64,000 nucleotides of DNA, from positions 150,186 through 214,185 of the forward strand of contig NZ_FRAP01000008.1 in NCBI RefSeq assembly GCF_900142365.1. The letters are read 5' to 3'. Numbering within the stretch: position 1 is the first letter of the stretch; every line of letters begins with the position of its first letter. Both the position numbers and the translations under genes were made by a program. The notes beneath the pieces were generated by a model. That model was given only the letters and a program-made list of their open reading frames with translations. It ran no database searches and was not told the DNA's origin. Below, one piece after another: positions 17,943 to 27,576 of the stretch. The DNA is from Pseudonocardia thermophila (lineage in GTDB: Bacteria; Actinomycetota; Actinomycetes; Mycobacteriales; Pseudonocardiaceae).

Positions 17943-19933
17943 GCCCGCAGCCCGAGGGCGTCGAGGATCTTCGTGCGGGCCTGCTGGAACGCGTCCAGCG
18001 CCGCCGGGTTCGCCAGGCTGTCGCGGCTCGCGACGGTGTCCGGGTCGGCGCCCATGAGCAACCGCTTCACCGGGACCTCCAGGATCTTGCCGGTGAGCGT
18101 GCGCGGCAGCTCGGCCACGGCGAACACCCGGTCGGGGACGTGCCGCGGCGAGCACTCGCGCCGGACCACGTCCTTGATCCGCGCGACCAGCTCGTCGTCC
18201 AGCTCGACGCCGTCAGCGAGCGTGACGAACATCGGCACCTGCCCCGGCCCGTTCTCCTCGGGCAGGTCGACCACCAGCGCCTCGGTCACCTCGGGCAGGG
18301 TCAGCACCGCGCGGTACAGCTCGGCCGAGCCGATCCGCACCCCGCCGCGGTTGATCGTCGCGTCGCTGCGGCCGTAGAGCACGCCGCCGCCGTGCTCGGT
18401 GATCTCCAGCCAGTCGCCGTGCCGCCACACGCCCGGGTACGTCGTGAAGTACGCCTCGCGGTAGCGGCTGCGGTCGGGATCACCCCAGAACGACACCGGC
18501 ATCGACGGCATCGGCTCGGTGATCACCAGCTCGCCGGTCTCGCCGACCAGCGGGCGGCCCTGCGGGTCCCACGCCTCGACCGCGACGCCGAGGATCGGGG
18601 CCTGCAGCTCCGAGCGGTACACCGGCAGCCACGGCACCGGCCCGAGGAACGGCCCGGCGACGTCGGTGCCGCCGCTGATCGAACCGAGCCAGATGTCCGG
18701 TCCCAGCTCGCCGTAGACCCAGTCGAACCCTTCCGGTGAGAGCGCCGATCCGGTCGAGCCGAGCGCGGTGAGGGCCGCCAGCTCCCGGCCCTCCCGCGGG
18801 CGGATGCCGGCCTTCATGCACGACTGGATGTAGCTCGCGCTGGTGCCGAACATCGTCATGCCGGTGTCCTCGGCGAGGTCCCACAGGACGCCGAGGTCCG
18901 GGTGGCCGGGACTGCCGTCGTAGATGATGATCGACGCCTCGGTGAGCAGCACCCCGACCATCACGTTCCACATCACCCAGCCCGTGGTGGTGAACCAGAA
19001 CATCCGGTCGCCGCGATGGGCGTCGAGGTGGAACGCCGAGGCCTTCAGCTGGTCGACGAGCATCCCGACGTGGGAGTGCACGATCGGCTTGGGCAGCCCG
19101 GTCGTGCCGGAGGAGTAGACGATCCACAGGGGGTGCTCGCCGGGCACCCGCGTGAACTGGAGCGGGGCGCCGGGCCGGCCGAACTCCTCCCACTGCACCG
19201 GATCGCGCAGGCCGGACAGATCGGCGTCCGGGTCGAGCGCCCGCAGCACCACGGTCGTGCGGACCGTCGGCAGCGCGTCCTGCAGCGCCCGCACCTCGGC
19301 GCGGCGGTCGAACGGCTTGCCGCTGTAGGTGTAGCCGTCGACGGCGAGCAGCACGGTCGGCTCGATCTGGGCGAACCGGTCGACGACGCTGCGCACCCCG
19401 AAGTCGGGCGAGCAGGCCGACCAGATCGCGCCGATGCTCATGCAGGCCAGGCCTGCGGCCAGCGTCTCCGGCACGTTCGGCAGGTAGGCGGCCACCCGGT
19501 CGCCGACGCCGACGCCCGCCTCGCGCAGCCCGGCCGCCAGTGCCGCGGTCCGCTCCCGCAGCGTGCCCCACGTCCACGACCGGGCGGGCACGCCCTCGGC
19601 CGCGTACTGCACGGCGAGGGCGTCGTCGGCCTTGCCGCGGAAGACGTGCTCTGCGTAGTTCAACCGGGCGCCGGGGAACCACTGCGCACCGGGCATCTCC
19701 CGGCGGCCGAGCACTCGGTCGTAGCCGGAGTCGGAGGTGATGTCGAAGTACTCCCACAGCGAGGCGTAGAAGGCGTCGAGGTGCTCCACCGACCACCGGT
19801 GCAGTGCCCGGTAGTCGTACTCGGGCAGCTCGAGGCCGCGGTGCTCGGCGAGCCAGTGCGCGTAGCGGGTGAGGTTGGCGCGGGCCCGCCGGGCGTCCGA
19901 CGGCGTCCAGAGCAGATCGCGCTGCGTCGTCAT
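17939..19933 (-). CDS. Acetoacetyl-CoA synthetase
   Basis: AMP-forming ligase activating acetoacetate (or a similar 3-oxo or branched acid) to its CoA thioester. The 664 residues match full-length AACS. The N-terminal cap contains RWSVEHLDAFYASLWEYFDI. The adenylation core has the P-loop YSSGTTGLPKP and GSTGSALSPEGFDWVY. The C-terminal lid contains GRSDATINRGGVRIGSAELY and the acyl-activating lysine in LTGKILEVPVK. It could re-activate acetoacetate from HMG-CoA lyase. It lies 13 bases downstream of the flavin monooxygenase gene in one minus-strand unit. Confidence 0.92.
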   Translation of the reverse strand: MTTQRDLLWTPSDARRARANLTRYAHWLAEHRGLELPEYDYRALHRWSVEHLDAFYASLWEYFDITSDSGYDRVLGRREMPGAQWFPGARLNYAEHVFRGKADDALAVQYAAEGVPARSWTWGTLRERTAALAAGLREAGVGVGDRVAAYLPNVPETLAAGLACMSIGAIWSACSPDFGVRSVVDRFAQIEPTVLLAVDGYTYSGKPFDRRAEVRALQDALPTVRTTVVLRALDPDADLSGLRDPVQWEEFGRPGAPLQFTRVPGEHPLWIVYSSGTTGLPKPIVHSHVGMLVDQLKASAFHLDAHRGDRMFWFTTTGWVMWNVMVGVLLTEASIIIYDGSPGHPDLGVLWDLAEDTGMTMFGTSASYIQSCMKAGIRPREGRELAALTALGSTGSALSPEGFDWVYGELGPDIWLGSISGGTDVAGPFLGPVPWLPVYRSELQAPILGVAVEAWDPQGRPLVGETGELVITEPMPSMPVSFWGDPDRSRYREAYFTTYPGVWRHGDWLEITEHGGGVLYGRSDATINRGGVRIGSAELYRAVLTLPEVTEALVVDLPEENGPGQVPMFVTLADGVELDDELVARIKDVVRRECSPRHVPDRVFAVAELPRTLTGKILEVPVKRLLMGADPDTVASRDSLANPAALDAFQQARTKILDALGLRA

Positions 19934-19946
19934 CGCGGTGGTCGGG

Positions 19947-20978
19947 TCAGCGGAAGGCCGGGATCACCTTCTCGCCGAACAGCCGGATCGACTCCATCGC
20001 CTTCTCGTGCGACGGCCCGGTGGGGTGGCGGAAGCGCATCACGAAGTAGTCCGCGCCCAGCTCCTGGTGCCAGCGCTCGATCTCGTCGATGACGTGCTCG
20101 GGCGAGCCGATGATGAACCGGTCCGGCGCCACCTTGTCGAAGGTGAACTCGTCGACCGAGGACAGGTCCGCGATCCACGGGTCGGCGAGGGGGCTGTAGC
20201 CACCGGCCTGGTAGTAGAACCGGTGCGACATCATCAGGTGCTCGGCGTACTCCTCGATCGCCTGCTCGGTGGTGGGCGCGACCCAGCATTCGCGCAGCAC
20301 CGCCACCCGCGGGATCCGCCCGTGCTTCGCCGCCGACTTCGCGTAGATCTCGTTGAACGTCTTGAAGGTCCCGATCGTGTTGATCACGTCGGTGACCCAC
20401 GCGTCGCCGAGCCGGCCCGCCCGGCGCAGACCCTGCGGCGTCCACGCCCCCAGCCACACCGGCGGCCGCGGCTGCTGCACCGGCTTCGGGGTGATCCGCA
20501 TGTTCTGGAAGTGGAAGACCTCGCCGTCGAAGTCGAGGTCGTCGTGCGTCCAGGCCTCCTGCAGGAACCGGACGGTGTCCTCCATGAGCGCGCCGCGCTG
20601 GCTCGGGTCCACGTCGAACGCAGCCAGGTCCTCGCTCACGTAGCTCGCACCCAGTCCGAGGATCAGCCTGCCGTTCGAGATCACGTCGAGCAGAGCGGCG
20701 TCCTCGGTGAGCCGGATGGGGTTGTACAGCGGCGCCAGCGCCACGCAGCTGCCGACCTTCAGCGTGGTCGTCTCGCGGGCCACCCCCGCCGAGACCATCA
20801 ACGGGTTCGGGAAGTAGCCGTCGGCCTGCTGGTGGTGCTCGGTGATCAGGCACGAGTCGAAACCGACCGACTCGGCCATCTTCGCCTCGGCGACGATCTC
20901 GTCGTAGACGCGGGCCATGTCGGCGCCGTCCGGCCAGTCCTCGGTGATGGGGAAGATGCCGAACTGGATCCTGGCCAT
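19947..20978 (-). CDS. LLM-class flavin-dependent oxidoreductase
   Basis: A 343-residue luciferase-like TIM-barrel monooxygenase that uses reduced FMN or F420. Family blocks include AESVGFDSCLITEHHQQADG, VLAPLYNPIRLTEDAALLD-type active-site segment, SNGRLILGLGASYVSEDLAAF and a GSPEHVIDEIERW block near the end. It is the first gene of the minus-strand unit with acetoacetyl-CoA synthetase and aldehyde dehydrogenase. A second, quite different LLM enzyme is encoded at 24.1 kb. Whether the two act on one substrate or in sequence is unknown. Confidence 0.9.
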   Translation of the reverse strand: MARIQFGIFPITEDWPDGADMARVYDEIVAEAKMAESVGFDSCLITEHHQQADGYFPNPLMVSAGVARETTTLKVGSCVALAPLYNPIRLTEDAALLDVISNGRLILGLGASYVSEDLAAFDVDPSQRGALMEDTVRFLQEAWTHDDLDFDGEVFHFQNMRITPKPVQQPRPPVWLGAWTPQGLRRAGRLGDAWVTDVINTIGTFKTFNEIYAKSAAKHGRIPRVAVLRECWVAPTTEQAIEEYAEHLMMSHRFYYQAGGYSPLADPWIADLSSVDEFTFDKVAPDRFIIGSPEHVIDEIERWHQELGADYFVMRFRHPTGPSHEKAMESIRLFGEKVIPAFR

Positions 20979-21107
20979 GGCGTCTCCTTCTGCAGCATCG
21001 CAGGGGGGAAGGGGCAGATCGGGACGTTAGGCCCGTGTGAGCTGCCTCTCAATGGGCCCGGCACAGGCTTGGTGCAACAAGTGTTGTGACCGCCCACAAG
21101 GGAACGG

Positions 21108-22097
21108 CTACAGGCCGAGCAGCCGAGCCGCGGTGGCGCCCAGGACCTGCTCGGCCGCGTCCGTCGGCAGCGCCTCGCGGATCAGCTCGACGACGTGCTC
21201 GTCGCCCATGTCGTACGGGTAGTCGGTGCCGACGACGACGTGGTCGGCACCCATCTGCTGCACCAGGAACCGCAGGTGGGCGGCGTCGTAGACGAGCGCA
21301 TCGACGTAACAGCGGCGCAGGTACTCCGACGGCGGGCGGTTCGGGATGCAGCGGCGGCCCTCCGGCCGGTGCGCCCACGCGTGGTCCATGCGGGAGCTGT
21401 AGAACGGCAGGTAGCCGCCGCCGTGGACGAACACGAGCGCGAGGTCCGGCAGCTCCTCCAGCAACCCGGAGTGGATCATCCGGGTGGCCGCGACCGTGGT
21501 GTCGAGCGGATTGCCGACGACGTTGGTCAGGTAGTACTCGGTGAGCCGGTCGCCGCCGGTGAACCCGTGCGGGTGCAGCAGCACCGGCACGCCCAGCTCC
21601 GCGGCGGCCGCGAAGAACGGCCGGAAGCGGCGGTCGTCGAGATCGAGGCCGTTGACGTTCGTGCAGATCTCCACCCCGCGCATGCCCAGCTCGCGCACGC
21701 CGTGGTGCAGCTCGGCGACCGCGGCCTCGACGTCCTGCAGCGGCACCGTGGCGAGCGCGACGAACCGGTCCGGGCGGTCGCGGGCGAACTCGGCGAGGTG
21801 CTCGTTCTGCATCCGGGCCAGCCGGCGGCCGAGCGCCGGGTCAGCCCAGTAGTAGAACTGCGGCGGCGCCGCGGAGATCGCCTGCACGTCGATGCCGGTG
21901 CGGTCCATGTCGGCGATGCGCTGCGCCGGATCGGTCAACTTCCCGGCGAGCGCCGCGAACTGGGTGGCGTTGTAGGCGGCCGTCTCCGGACCGCTGAACC
22001 GGGTGAACGGGTCGAGCCACGCCGGGGCAGGACCGTCGAGCAGCTTCTCGCACGCCGGGGTGGAGACGTGGGCGTGCAGGTCGATCACCCGCGTCAC
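21108..22097 (-). CDS. Amidohydrolase-family protein (ACMSD-like)
   Basis: A 329-residue metal-dependent TIM-barrel protein of the amidohydrolase_2 type, which includes decarboxylases (ACMSD, 5-carboxyvanillate) and lactonases. Visible ligands are the N-terminal HAHVS motif (H-x-H), LLHPHGFTGG, VFVHGGGYLPFYSSRMDHAW and a C-terminal GTDYPYDMG aspartate. A role in opening, hydrolysing or decarboxylating an aromatic-ring fragment fits the neighbouring monooxygenases. Its start overlaps the regulator's stop by 4 bases, so it is co-transcribed with the regulator. Confidence 0.88.
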   Translation of the reverse strand: MTRVIDLHAHVSTPACEKLLDGPAPAWLDPFTRFSGPETAAYNATQFAALAGKLTDPAQRIADMDRTGIDVQAISAAPPQFYYWADPALGRRLARMQNEHLAEFARDRPDRFVALATVPLQDVEAAVAELHHGVRELGMRGVEICTNVNGLDLDDRRFRPFFAAAAELGVPVLLHPHGFTGGDRLTEYYLTNVVGNPLDTTVAATRMIHSGLLEELPDLALVFVHGGGYLPFYSSRMDHAWAHRPEGRRCIPNRPPSEYLRRCYVDALVYDAAHLRFLVQQMGADHVVVGTDYPYDMGDEHVVELIREALPTDAAEQVLGATAARLLGL

Positions 22098-23905
22098 GTG
22101 CCCGCACCCAGCACGTCGTCGACGACGAAAGCGAGCTGGATGCGCAGCAGGGCCTGCGGATCGTGCAGGTCCACGCCCAGGATCTCCTCGATGCGGTGCA
22201 GCCGGTAGCTGATCGTGTTGGGGTGCACGATCAGCGCCTCCGCGGTGACGGTGGCGTTGCAGCCGCAGCGCATGAACGCGCGCAGCGTCTCGACGAGCGT
22301 GGTGTCTCGGCGGCGGTCGTAGCTGCGCAACGGATCGAGGATCTGCTGCATGAACTCGATCAGCTCGTCGGGCCGCTCCACCTGCAGCAGCAGCCGGTAG
22401 ATACCCAGGTCACCGAGGGCGACGACGCGATCGGTGCCGCCCGCGCGCTGGGTCAGGTTGAGCGCGCCGACGGCGAGCCGGTAGGCGTCGGCGTACTCGG
22501 TGACGTTCTCGCAGGCCCGGCCGAGGCCCACCGACACCGTGCCCGGGCTGCACGAGGTGCAGTGCCCGCGCAGCCGCTCGGCGATGTCCCGGGCGTCGGG
22601 CAGACCGGGCCGGTGCGGCCACAGCACGATGACATCGCCGCCGCGGGCCGCGACCAGCGCCTCGGCGGCCGTGGCGTTGACGACGTGCTGGACCTGGGTG
22701 AGCAGCGAACGGTTGCCGTTCGACGCCTGGTCGACGCCGGGATCGGGACGCACGACCAGCAGCGTGTGCGGCAGGGCGAGGTCGACGCCGAAGTGCCGGG
22801 CCCGGCTCACCGCGGCGGGCGGATCGACGGCGGGGGCGGTGAGCAGCTCGTCGAGGAACTCCCGCGACAACCGCCACTCCACCTCCTGCGCGGTGCACAT
22901 CTTCGAGACGGCCAGCGCCACCACGCTCGCTCCGCGTTCCAGCACGCGCCGCTGCCAGGCCGCGCCGGGGTCCTGCAGGTCGAACACCCACACCCGCCCA
23001 GCCAGCTCCCCGGCCAGCACGATCGGCGCGACCAGCCCGTTCTCCCCGTCGATCGGCACGGCGCGGTACTCGTCGCTCGCGCGGTGGGCCGGCGGGGCTG
23101 CCCCGGCCGGGCAGTGGCGGTCGGCGGTGGCGGCGAGCCGGTTGCCGTCCGCGTCCTCGACCACGACGTCGGCGCCGAGCTCGCGCGCGAGGTGCTCGAT
23201 GACGCGGGCCAGCGGTTCCCCGGCGAGCAGCAGCCGCAGCAGCGCCCGGTGCACGCGCTCGGCGCGCTCCTCGACGCGGTGGCGCTCCTCCAGCTCGGCG
23301 ACCCGGGCGCGCAGCCGGGCGTTCTCGGTGCGGCCGCGCTCGCGCCGGATCGCGGCCTCCATCGTCAGCGCCACCTGGTTGGCGAAGGTCTCCATGAGGA
23401 CGACCTCGTCGGCGGGGACGTCGCGCGGCGGGCGGCTGTAGCAGCTGATCACGCCCAGCACCCCGCCGACGCCGGTCAGCGGCAGTGCGAGGATCGCCCG
23501 GTAGCCCTCCTGGGCGGCCGCCGCCTCCCACTCGCTGCAGGTGGGATCGGCGCAGATGTCGACGAGCGCGACGGGCCGCTGCGAGCGGTACGCGCGGCTG
23601 GTCGGGCCCTCCGCGGTCGCGCCGGGGGTGATGCGCGGCGGGCGCTCGGCGTTCACCCGGGTCACGTACTCGACGGACAGTCCGTACGAGCCGAGGATGA
23701 CCAGGTGCCGGCCGGTCTCGTCCGGCACGAACAGCGAGCAGAAGTCGTACCCGGTCAGGTGCACGACGGTGCCGGCGGCGAGGCTCGCGACCTCGGCCGG
23801 GCCGAGCCCGCGGTTGACCGCCCTGGCCAGCTCGGCGGCGGCGTCGAGCCACGCGCGCAGGTCATGGGCCGAGCCGACGGCTCGATCGTTCGTCAGAGCT
23901 GTCAT
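22094..23905 (-). CDS. GAF-domain PucR/CdaR-type transcriptional regulator
   Basis: A 603-residue regulator. The N-terminal GAF domain (about 20-195) binds a small effector; the GYRAILALPLTGVGGVLGVI segment is typical. A short coiled coil follows (about 195-225), then a large middle region with a GGDEF-like CdaR fold, and a C-terminal PucR helix-turn-helix (about 535-590; EALIVHPNTISYRLHRIEEI). It is divergent from the plus-strand LLM/cyclase/dehydrogenase operon and co-transcribed with the amidohydrolase. It is therefore the likely activator of the whole catabolic cluster. Confidence 0.92.
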   Translation of the reverse strand: MTALTNDRAVGSAHDLRAWLDAAAELARAVNRGLGPAEVASLAAGTVVHLTGYDFCSLFVPDETGRHLVILGSYGLSVEYVTRVNAERPPRITPGATAEGPTSRAYRSQRPVALVDICADPTCSEWEAAAAQEGYRAILALPLTGVGGVLGVISCYSRPPRDVPADEVVLMETFANQVALTMEAAIRRERGRTENARLRARVAELEERHRVEERAERVHRALLRLLLAGEPLARVIEHLARELGADVVVEDADGNRLAATADRHCPAGAAPPAHRASDEYRAVPIDGENGLVAPIVLAGELAGRVWVFDLQDPGAAWQRRVLERGASVVALAVSKMCTAQEVEWRLSREFLDELLTAPAVDPPAAVSRARHFGVDLALPHTLLVVRPDPGVDQASNGNRSLLTQVQHVVNATAAEALVAARGGDVIVLWPHRPGLPDARDIAERLRGHCTSCSPGTVSVGLGRACENVTEYADAYRLAVGALNLTQRAGGTDRVVALGDLGIYRLLLQVERPDELIEFMQQILDPLRSYDRRRDTTLVETLRAFMRCGCNATVTAEALIVHPNTISYRLHRIEEILGVDLHDPQALLRIQLAFVVDDVLGAGT

Positions 23906-24089
23906 CCGACCCCACCCTCATCGGTGCGTGGCCAGCAGAAGTGTAGGGGCGATGTCGAGGCCGCGGGCTGTGCTCGCCCACAAGCGGAGCGGCCGACGGT
24001 TGCCGCCGAACCCATGGAAAGGCCCGGGAAGCCGCTCCTATCCTCGCCCGACGCCGACAAGCCCCCACGCGACGACAAGGGAGTCCGCC

Positions 24090-25343
24090 GTGGTCAAGGT
24101 TCTGCTCCAGCTGTATCCGGTCATCCCCGCCACGCGGGCGGAGCGCGAGGCGCAGCGGCCGATGGGCCGCAACCGCGAGCGCTACCAGGAGCTGCTCGGT
24201 GGCTGGCACGACATCGTCCGGGCCGCCGACCGGCTGGGCGTGTGGGGCGTGGCCACCGTCGAGCACCACTTCCACTCCGAGGGCTACGAGGTCGGGCCCA
24301 ACCCCGGTGTGCTCGACGCGTACTGGGCGGCGATCACCGAGAACGTGCGCGTGGGCCAGCTCGGGTACGTGATGAGCGCGCAGAACCCGATCCGGGTCGC
24401 CGAGGAGACCGCGATCCTGTCGCACCTGGCCGAGGGCCGGATCTTCGTCGGCTTCGCCCGCGGCTACCAGTCCCGCTGGACGAACATCCTCGGCCAGCAC
24501 CTCGGCGCCCGCGCGACGCTCTCGCCCACCGGCACGCCCGCGGAGAAGATGGCGCTGCTGTCGGACGAGGAGAAGCAGCAGCGCTTCGCCGACGACAAAC
24601 TCAACCGGGAGATCTTCGAGGAGCAGGTCGATCTCGTCCTCAAGGCCTGGGACAACGACGCCATCGAGGCCAAGGGCCGCTGGCAGATCCCGTACCCGTA
24701 CGAGGAGGGGATCGACTGGACGATGACCGCGACGAAGGAGATCGGCGCGGTCGGCGAGATGGACGACGACAACAGGATCCGCCGGGTCAGCGTCGTCCCC
24801 GCCCCGTACTCACGGGAGCATCCACCGATCTTCATCTCCTCGAACGCCAGCCGGGAGACCATCGAGTACTGCGGCCCGCGCGGATTCATCCCGACGTACT
24901 TCTCCAAGATCGAGCGCGCCGCCGAGTACGGGCGGGCCTACGTCGATGCGGCGAAGGCGGCTGGTCGCCACTACGCGCTCGGCCAGAACCAGGCGCTGGT
25001 GCGCTGGGGCAACATCGCCCCGACGATGGAGCAGGCGCGTGCCAACGTCGAGGCGTGGGACGTCGACATCTTCCGTGATCTCTACGGCGGCACCACGCCG
25101 ATGATGTTCGACCCGGCCAACCCCGTCGACTCCGTTCTGAACAGCGGGCTGTGGGTGATCGGCTCGCCGGACGAGGTGCGCGATCAGTACGTGGAGCAGT
25201 GGCGGAAGCTGCCCGCCGAGTACGTCGTACTGATCTACCACTTCGCGCAGCAGCCGGCCGAGAGCGTCATCGAGAACGTCGAGATGTTCATGCAGCACGT
25301 CAAGCCGGCACTGGACGAGATCACCTCGTCCTACGAGGGGTGA
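24090..25343 (+). CDS. LLM-class flavin-dependent oxidoreductase (large form)
   Basis: A 417-residue luciferase-like monooxygenase. Family blocks include VEHHFHSEGYEVGPNPGVLD, QNPIRVAEETAILSHLAEGR and FVGFARGYQSRW. An insertion around residues 140-230 makes it longer than typical LLM enzymes. GTG 24090 is used because it gives VVKVLLQLYPV, the first beta strand. It leads a tight plus-strand operon (cyclase 5 bases downstream) divergent from the GAF/PucR regulator across a 184-base control region. Confidence 0.9.
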   Translation: MVKVLLQLYPVIPATRAEREAQRPMGRNRERYQELLGGWHDIVRAADRLGVWGVATVEHHFHSEGYEVGPNPGVLDAYWAAITENVRVGQLGYVMSAQNPIRVAEETAILSHLAEGRIFVGFARGYQSRWTNILGQHLGARATLSPTGTPAEKMALLSDEEKQQRFADDKLNREIFEEQVDLVLKAWDNDAIEAKGRWQIPYPYEEGIDWTMTATKEIGAVGEMDDDNRIRRVSVVPAPYSREHPPIFISSNASRETIEYCGPRGFIPTYFSKIERAAEYGRAYVDAAKAAGRHYALGQNQALVRWGNIAPTMEQARANVEAWDVDIFRDLYGGTTPMMFDPANPVDSVLNSGLWVIGSPDEVRDQYVEQWRKLPAEYVVLIYHFAQQPAESVIENVEMFMQHVKPALDEITSSYEG

Positions 25344-25348
25344 GTGCG

Positions 25349-26350
25349 ATGACCACCGTGAACCCGGACGTCGAGCGGGCGAGCACCGGACGCGCGTACC
25401 GCGGGCAGGACCTGATCGAGGACTACATCCGCCGGTTCTCCAACTGGGGCCGCTGGGGCGAGGACGACCAGCTCGGCACCCTGAACTTCGTCGGCCCCGA
25501 GGAGATCCAGGCCGCGGCCGCGCTCGTGCGGCAGGGGAAGGTGATCTCGATGGCTCTGCCCTACGACGGGTTCGGGCCGCAGACCGGCGGGTTCCGCGCC
25601 AACCCGCTCAACATGATGACCGCGACCGGCACCGACCACGTGCAGGGCCACCAGGACCCGCTGCCCGGCAAATGGGGCCCGGCGCACGGCTTCGGGTTCG
25701 CCGACGACGTCGTCGTGATGCCGAACCAGGCCGGGACGCAGTGGGACGGGCTGTCGCACATCTTCTTCGAGGGGAAGATGTACAACGGCGCCGACGCGAG
25801 CCTGGTGACCGCGAAGGGCGCCAAGCGCTGCGGCATCGAGACGCTGAAGAACCAGCTGGTCATGCGCGGGGTGCTGCTCGACGTCGCCCGCTACAAGGGG
25901 GTCGATGCGCTCGAGCCCGGCTACGCCATCGGCCCCGACGATCTCGACGGCACCGCCGAGGCGCAGGGTGTCCAGATCCGCCGCGGCGACTGCATCATCA
26001 TCCGCACCGGCATGCTCGGCGAACGCCGCGGCCGCTGGGGGGACTACGCCGGCGGGGACGCGCCCGGCATGTCGCTGTTCAGCGCGCCGTGGTTGTACGA
26101 GCACGAGATCGCGGCGATGGCCGCCGACACCTGGGGGCTGGAGGTGCGGCCCAACCAGGTCGAGCTGTTCCAGCCGCTGCACGTCATCGCGCTGGTGCAC
26201 ATGGGCATGCCGTTCGGCGAGGTGTGGGACCTGGAGGCGATCGCGGCCGACTGCGCGGCCGACGGCGTCTACGAGTTCCTGCTCTCGGCCACCGCCCTGC
26301 CGATCACCGGTGCGTGCGGGACCCCCCTCAACCCCGTCGCGATCAAGTAG
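25349..26350 (+). CDS. Cyclase-family (PF04199) putative metal-dependent hydrolase
   Basis: A 333-residue protein of the cyclase/kynurenine-formamidase superfamily. The usual HxGTHxDxPxH motif appears as QAGTQWDGLSHIFFEGKMYN. Q replaces the first histidine, a variant I know from a subgroup of long cyclase-family proteins. GDCIIIRTGMLGERRGRWG and FQPLHVIALVHMGMPFGEVW are further family blocks. It may hydrolyse an amide, lactone or cyclic intermediate. ATG 25349 follows the LLM stop by 5 bases. Confidence 0.88.
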   Translation: MTTVNPDVERASTGRAYRGQDLIEDYIRRFSNWGRWGEDDQLGTLNFVGPEEIQAAAALVRQGKVISMALPYDGFGPQTGGFRANPLNMMTATGTDHVQGHQDPLPGKWGPAHGFGFADDVVVMPNQAGTQWDGLSHIFFEGKMYNGADASLVTAKGAKRCGIETLKNQLVMRGVLLDVARYKGVDALEPGYAIGPDDLDGTAEAQGVQIRRGDCIIIRTGMLGERRGRWGDYAGGDAPGMSLFSAPWLYEHEIAAMAADTWGLEVRPNQVELFQPLHVIALVHMGMPFGEVWDLEAIAADCAADGVYEFLLSATALPITGACGTPLNPVAIK

Positions 26351-26358
26351 GGGGTGCG

Positions 26359-27576
26359 GTGGAGTACCGGCTCACCGATGAGCAGCGGGAGTGGCGGGAG
26401 CGGGCGCGGGCCTTCGCTCTGGAGGAGGTGGCGCCGCGGGCGGCGGAGCTGGACGCGAAGGTCGACCCGGCTGAGGCGTTCTCCTGGGAGATCGTCGAAG
26501 CCGCCGACGCGCGCGGCCTGCGCCTTGCCCCGTTGCCGGCGGAGTACGGCGGCGGGGGCACCGACTTCCTGACCAACGCCGTCATGCTGGAGGAGATCGC
26601 GGCGGCCGACATGGGCGTCGCGGTGGTCCTGGCGCAGACCTGGAAGTTCGCCCAGCTGCTGATGGAGCTGGGCACCGCCGACCAGCGGGAGCGGTGGCTG
26701 CCGCGGCTGGCGGAGAACCCGCGCGGGCTCATGGCGGCGTCGTTCACCGAGCCCGGCTACGGCTCGGACAACGTGCTCACCTACGCCGGCGTCGACGGCG
26801 GGATGCAGTCGACCGCGACCAAGGTCGAGGGCGGCTGGGTGCTGCGCGGCGAGAAGCACTACATCTCCAACTCCAACCGCGCCGACATCATCCTCGCACT
26901 GATGCGCACCGACCCGACCGTGCCGGTGAAGGACGGGTGCAGCGCGTTCATCGTGCCCGCCGATCATCCGCACGTCCGGTTCGGCGTGGTGCACGACAAG
27001 ATGGGCGAGCGGCTGGCGAACAACTCGGAGATCTTCTACGAGGACGCGTTCGTCCCGGCCGAGGACCTGCTCGGGGCGGAGAACGCGATCCTCTCCGACG
27101 TCGCGCGGCTGCTGCGCGGCTCGAACGCCTACGCCGGGATCTGCACGATCGGCGTCGCCCGTACCGCGCTGACCAGGGCGATCAAGCGGGCGAAGGTCCG
27201 GGTGCAGGGTGGGAGACCGATCATCGGGCACAGCGTGATCGCAGCCGAGCTCGGTGATCTGTGGGCGCGGCTGGAGGCCGCGCGCACGTACGTCTACCGG
27301 GCGGCGTGGGCGGCCGACCACGCCGACGCGTTCGACCCGAAGATGGCCGCCGCGCCCAAGCTCGTCGCGTCGGAGACGGCGTTCGAGGTGACCCGGCACG
27401 CGCTGGAGATCTTCGGCGGCTCCGGGGTGATGCGCGAGGTCGGCATGGAGAAGCTGCTGCGCGACGCCACGATCTTCCTGCACTCCGACGGCACCAACAC
27501 GATCATGCGCCGGAAGATCGCGGCCGATCTCGCGGCGCGGACCGACGAGCAGCTCGACCGCATGTGGGACTGGTGA
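26359..27576 (+). CDS. Acyl-CoA dehydrogenase
   Basis: A FAD-dependent dehydrogenase of 405 residues that introduces alpha,beta-unsaturation in an acyl-CoA. It has AASFTEPGYGSDNVLTYAG (substrate/FAD segment), GEKHYISNSNRADIILALMR, the C-terminal LEIFGGSGVMREVGMEKLLRD block in two parts, and a final helix with HSDGTNTIMRRKIA. GTG 26359 lies 8 bases after the cyclase stop. Its stop overlaps the next gene (TGATG), so it is fully within the operon. It would act on a CoA-activated ring-derived acid. Confidence 0.92.
   Translation: MEYRLTDEQREWRERARAFALEEVAPRAAELDAKVDPAEAFSWEIVEAADARGLRLAPLPAEYGGGGTDFLTNAVMLEEIAAADMGVAVVLAQTWKFAQLLMELGTADQRERWLPRLAENPRGLMAASFTEPGYGSDNVLTYAGVDGGMQSTATKVEGGWVLRGEKHYISNSNRADIILALMRTDPTVPVKDGCSAFIVPADHPHVRFGVVHDKMGERLANNSEIFYEDAFVPAEDLLGAENAILSDVARLLRGSNAYAGICTIGVARTALTRAIKRAKVRVQGGRPIIGHSVIAAELGDLWARLEAARTYVYRAAWAADHADAFDPKMAAAPKLVASETAFEVTRHALEIFGGSGVMREVGMEKLLRDATIFLHSDGTNTIMRRKIAADLAARTDEQLDRMWDW

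Noticed and set aside
22163..25078. 971-codon plus frame over the GAF/PucR regulator and second LLM gene
   Set aside because: Low-complexity shadow. The two real genes are on known frames with clear domains.
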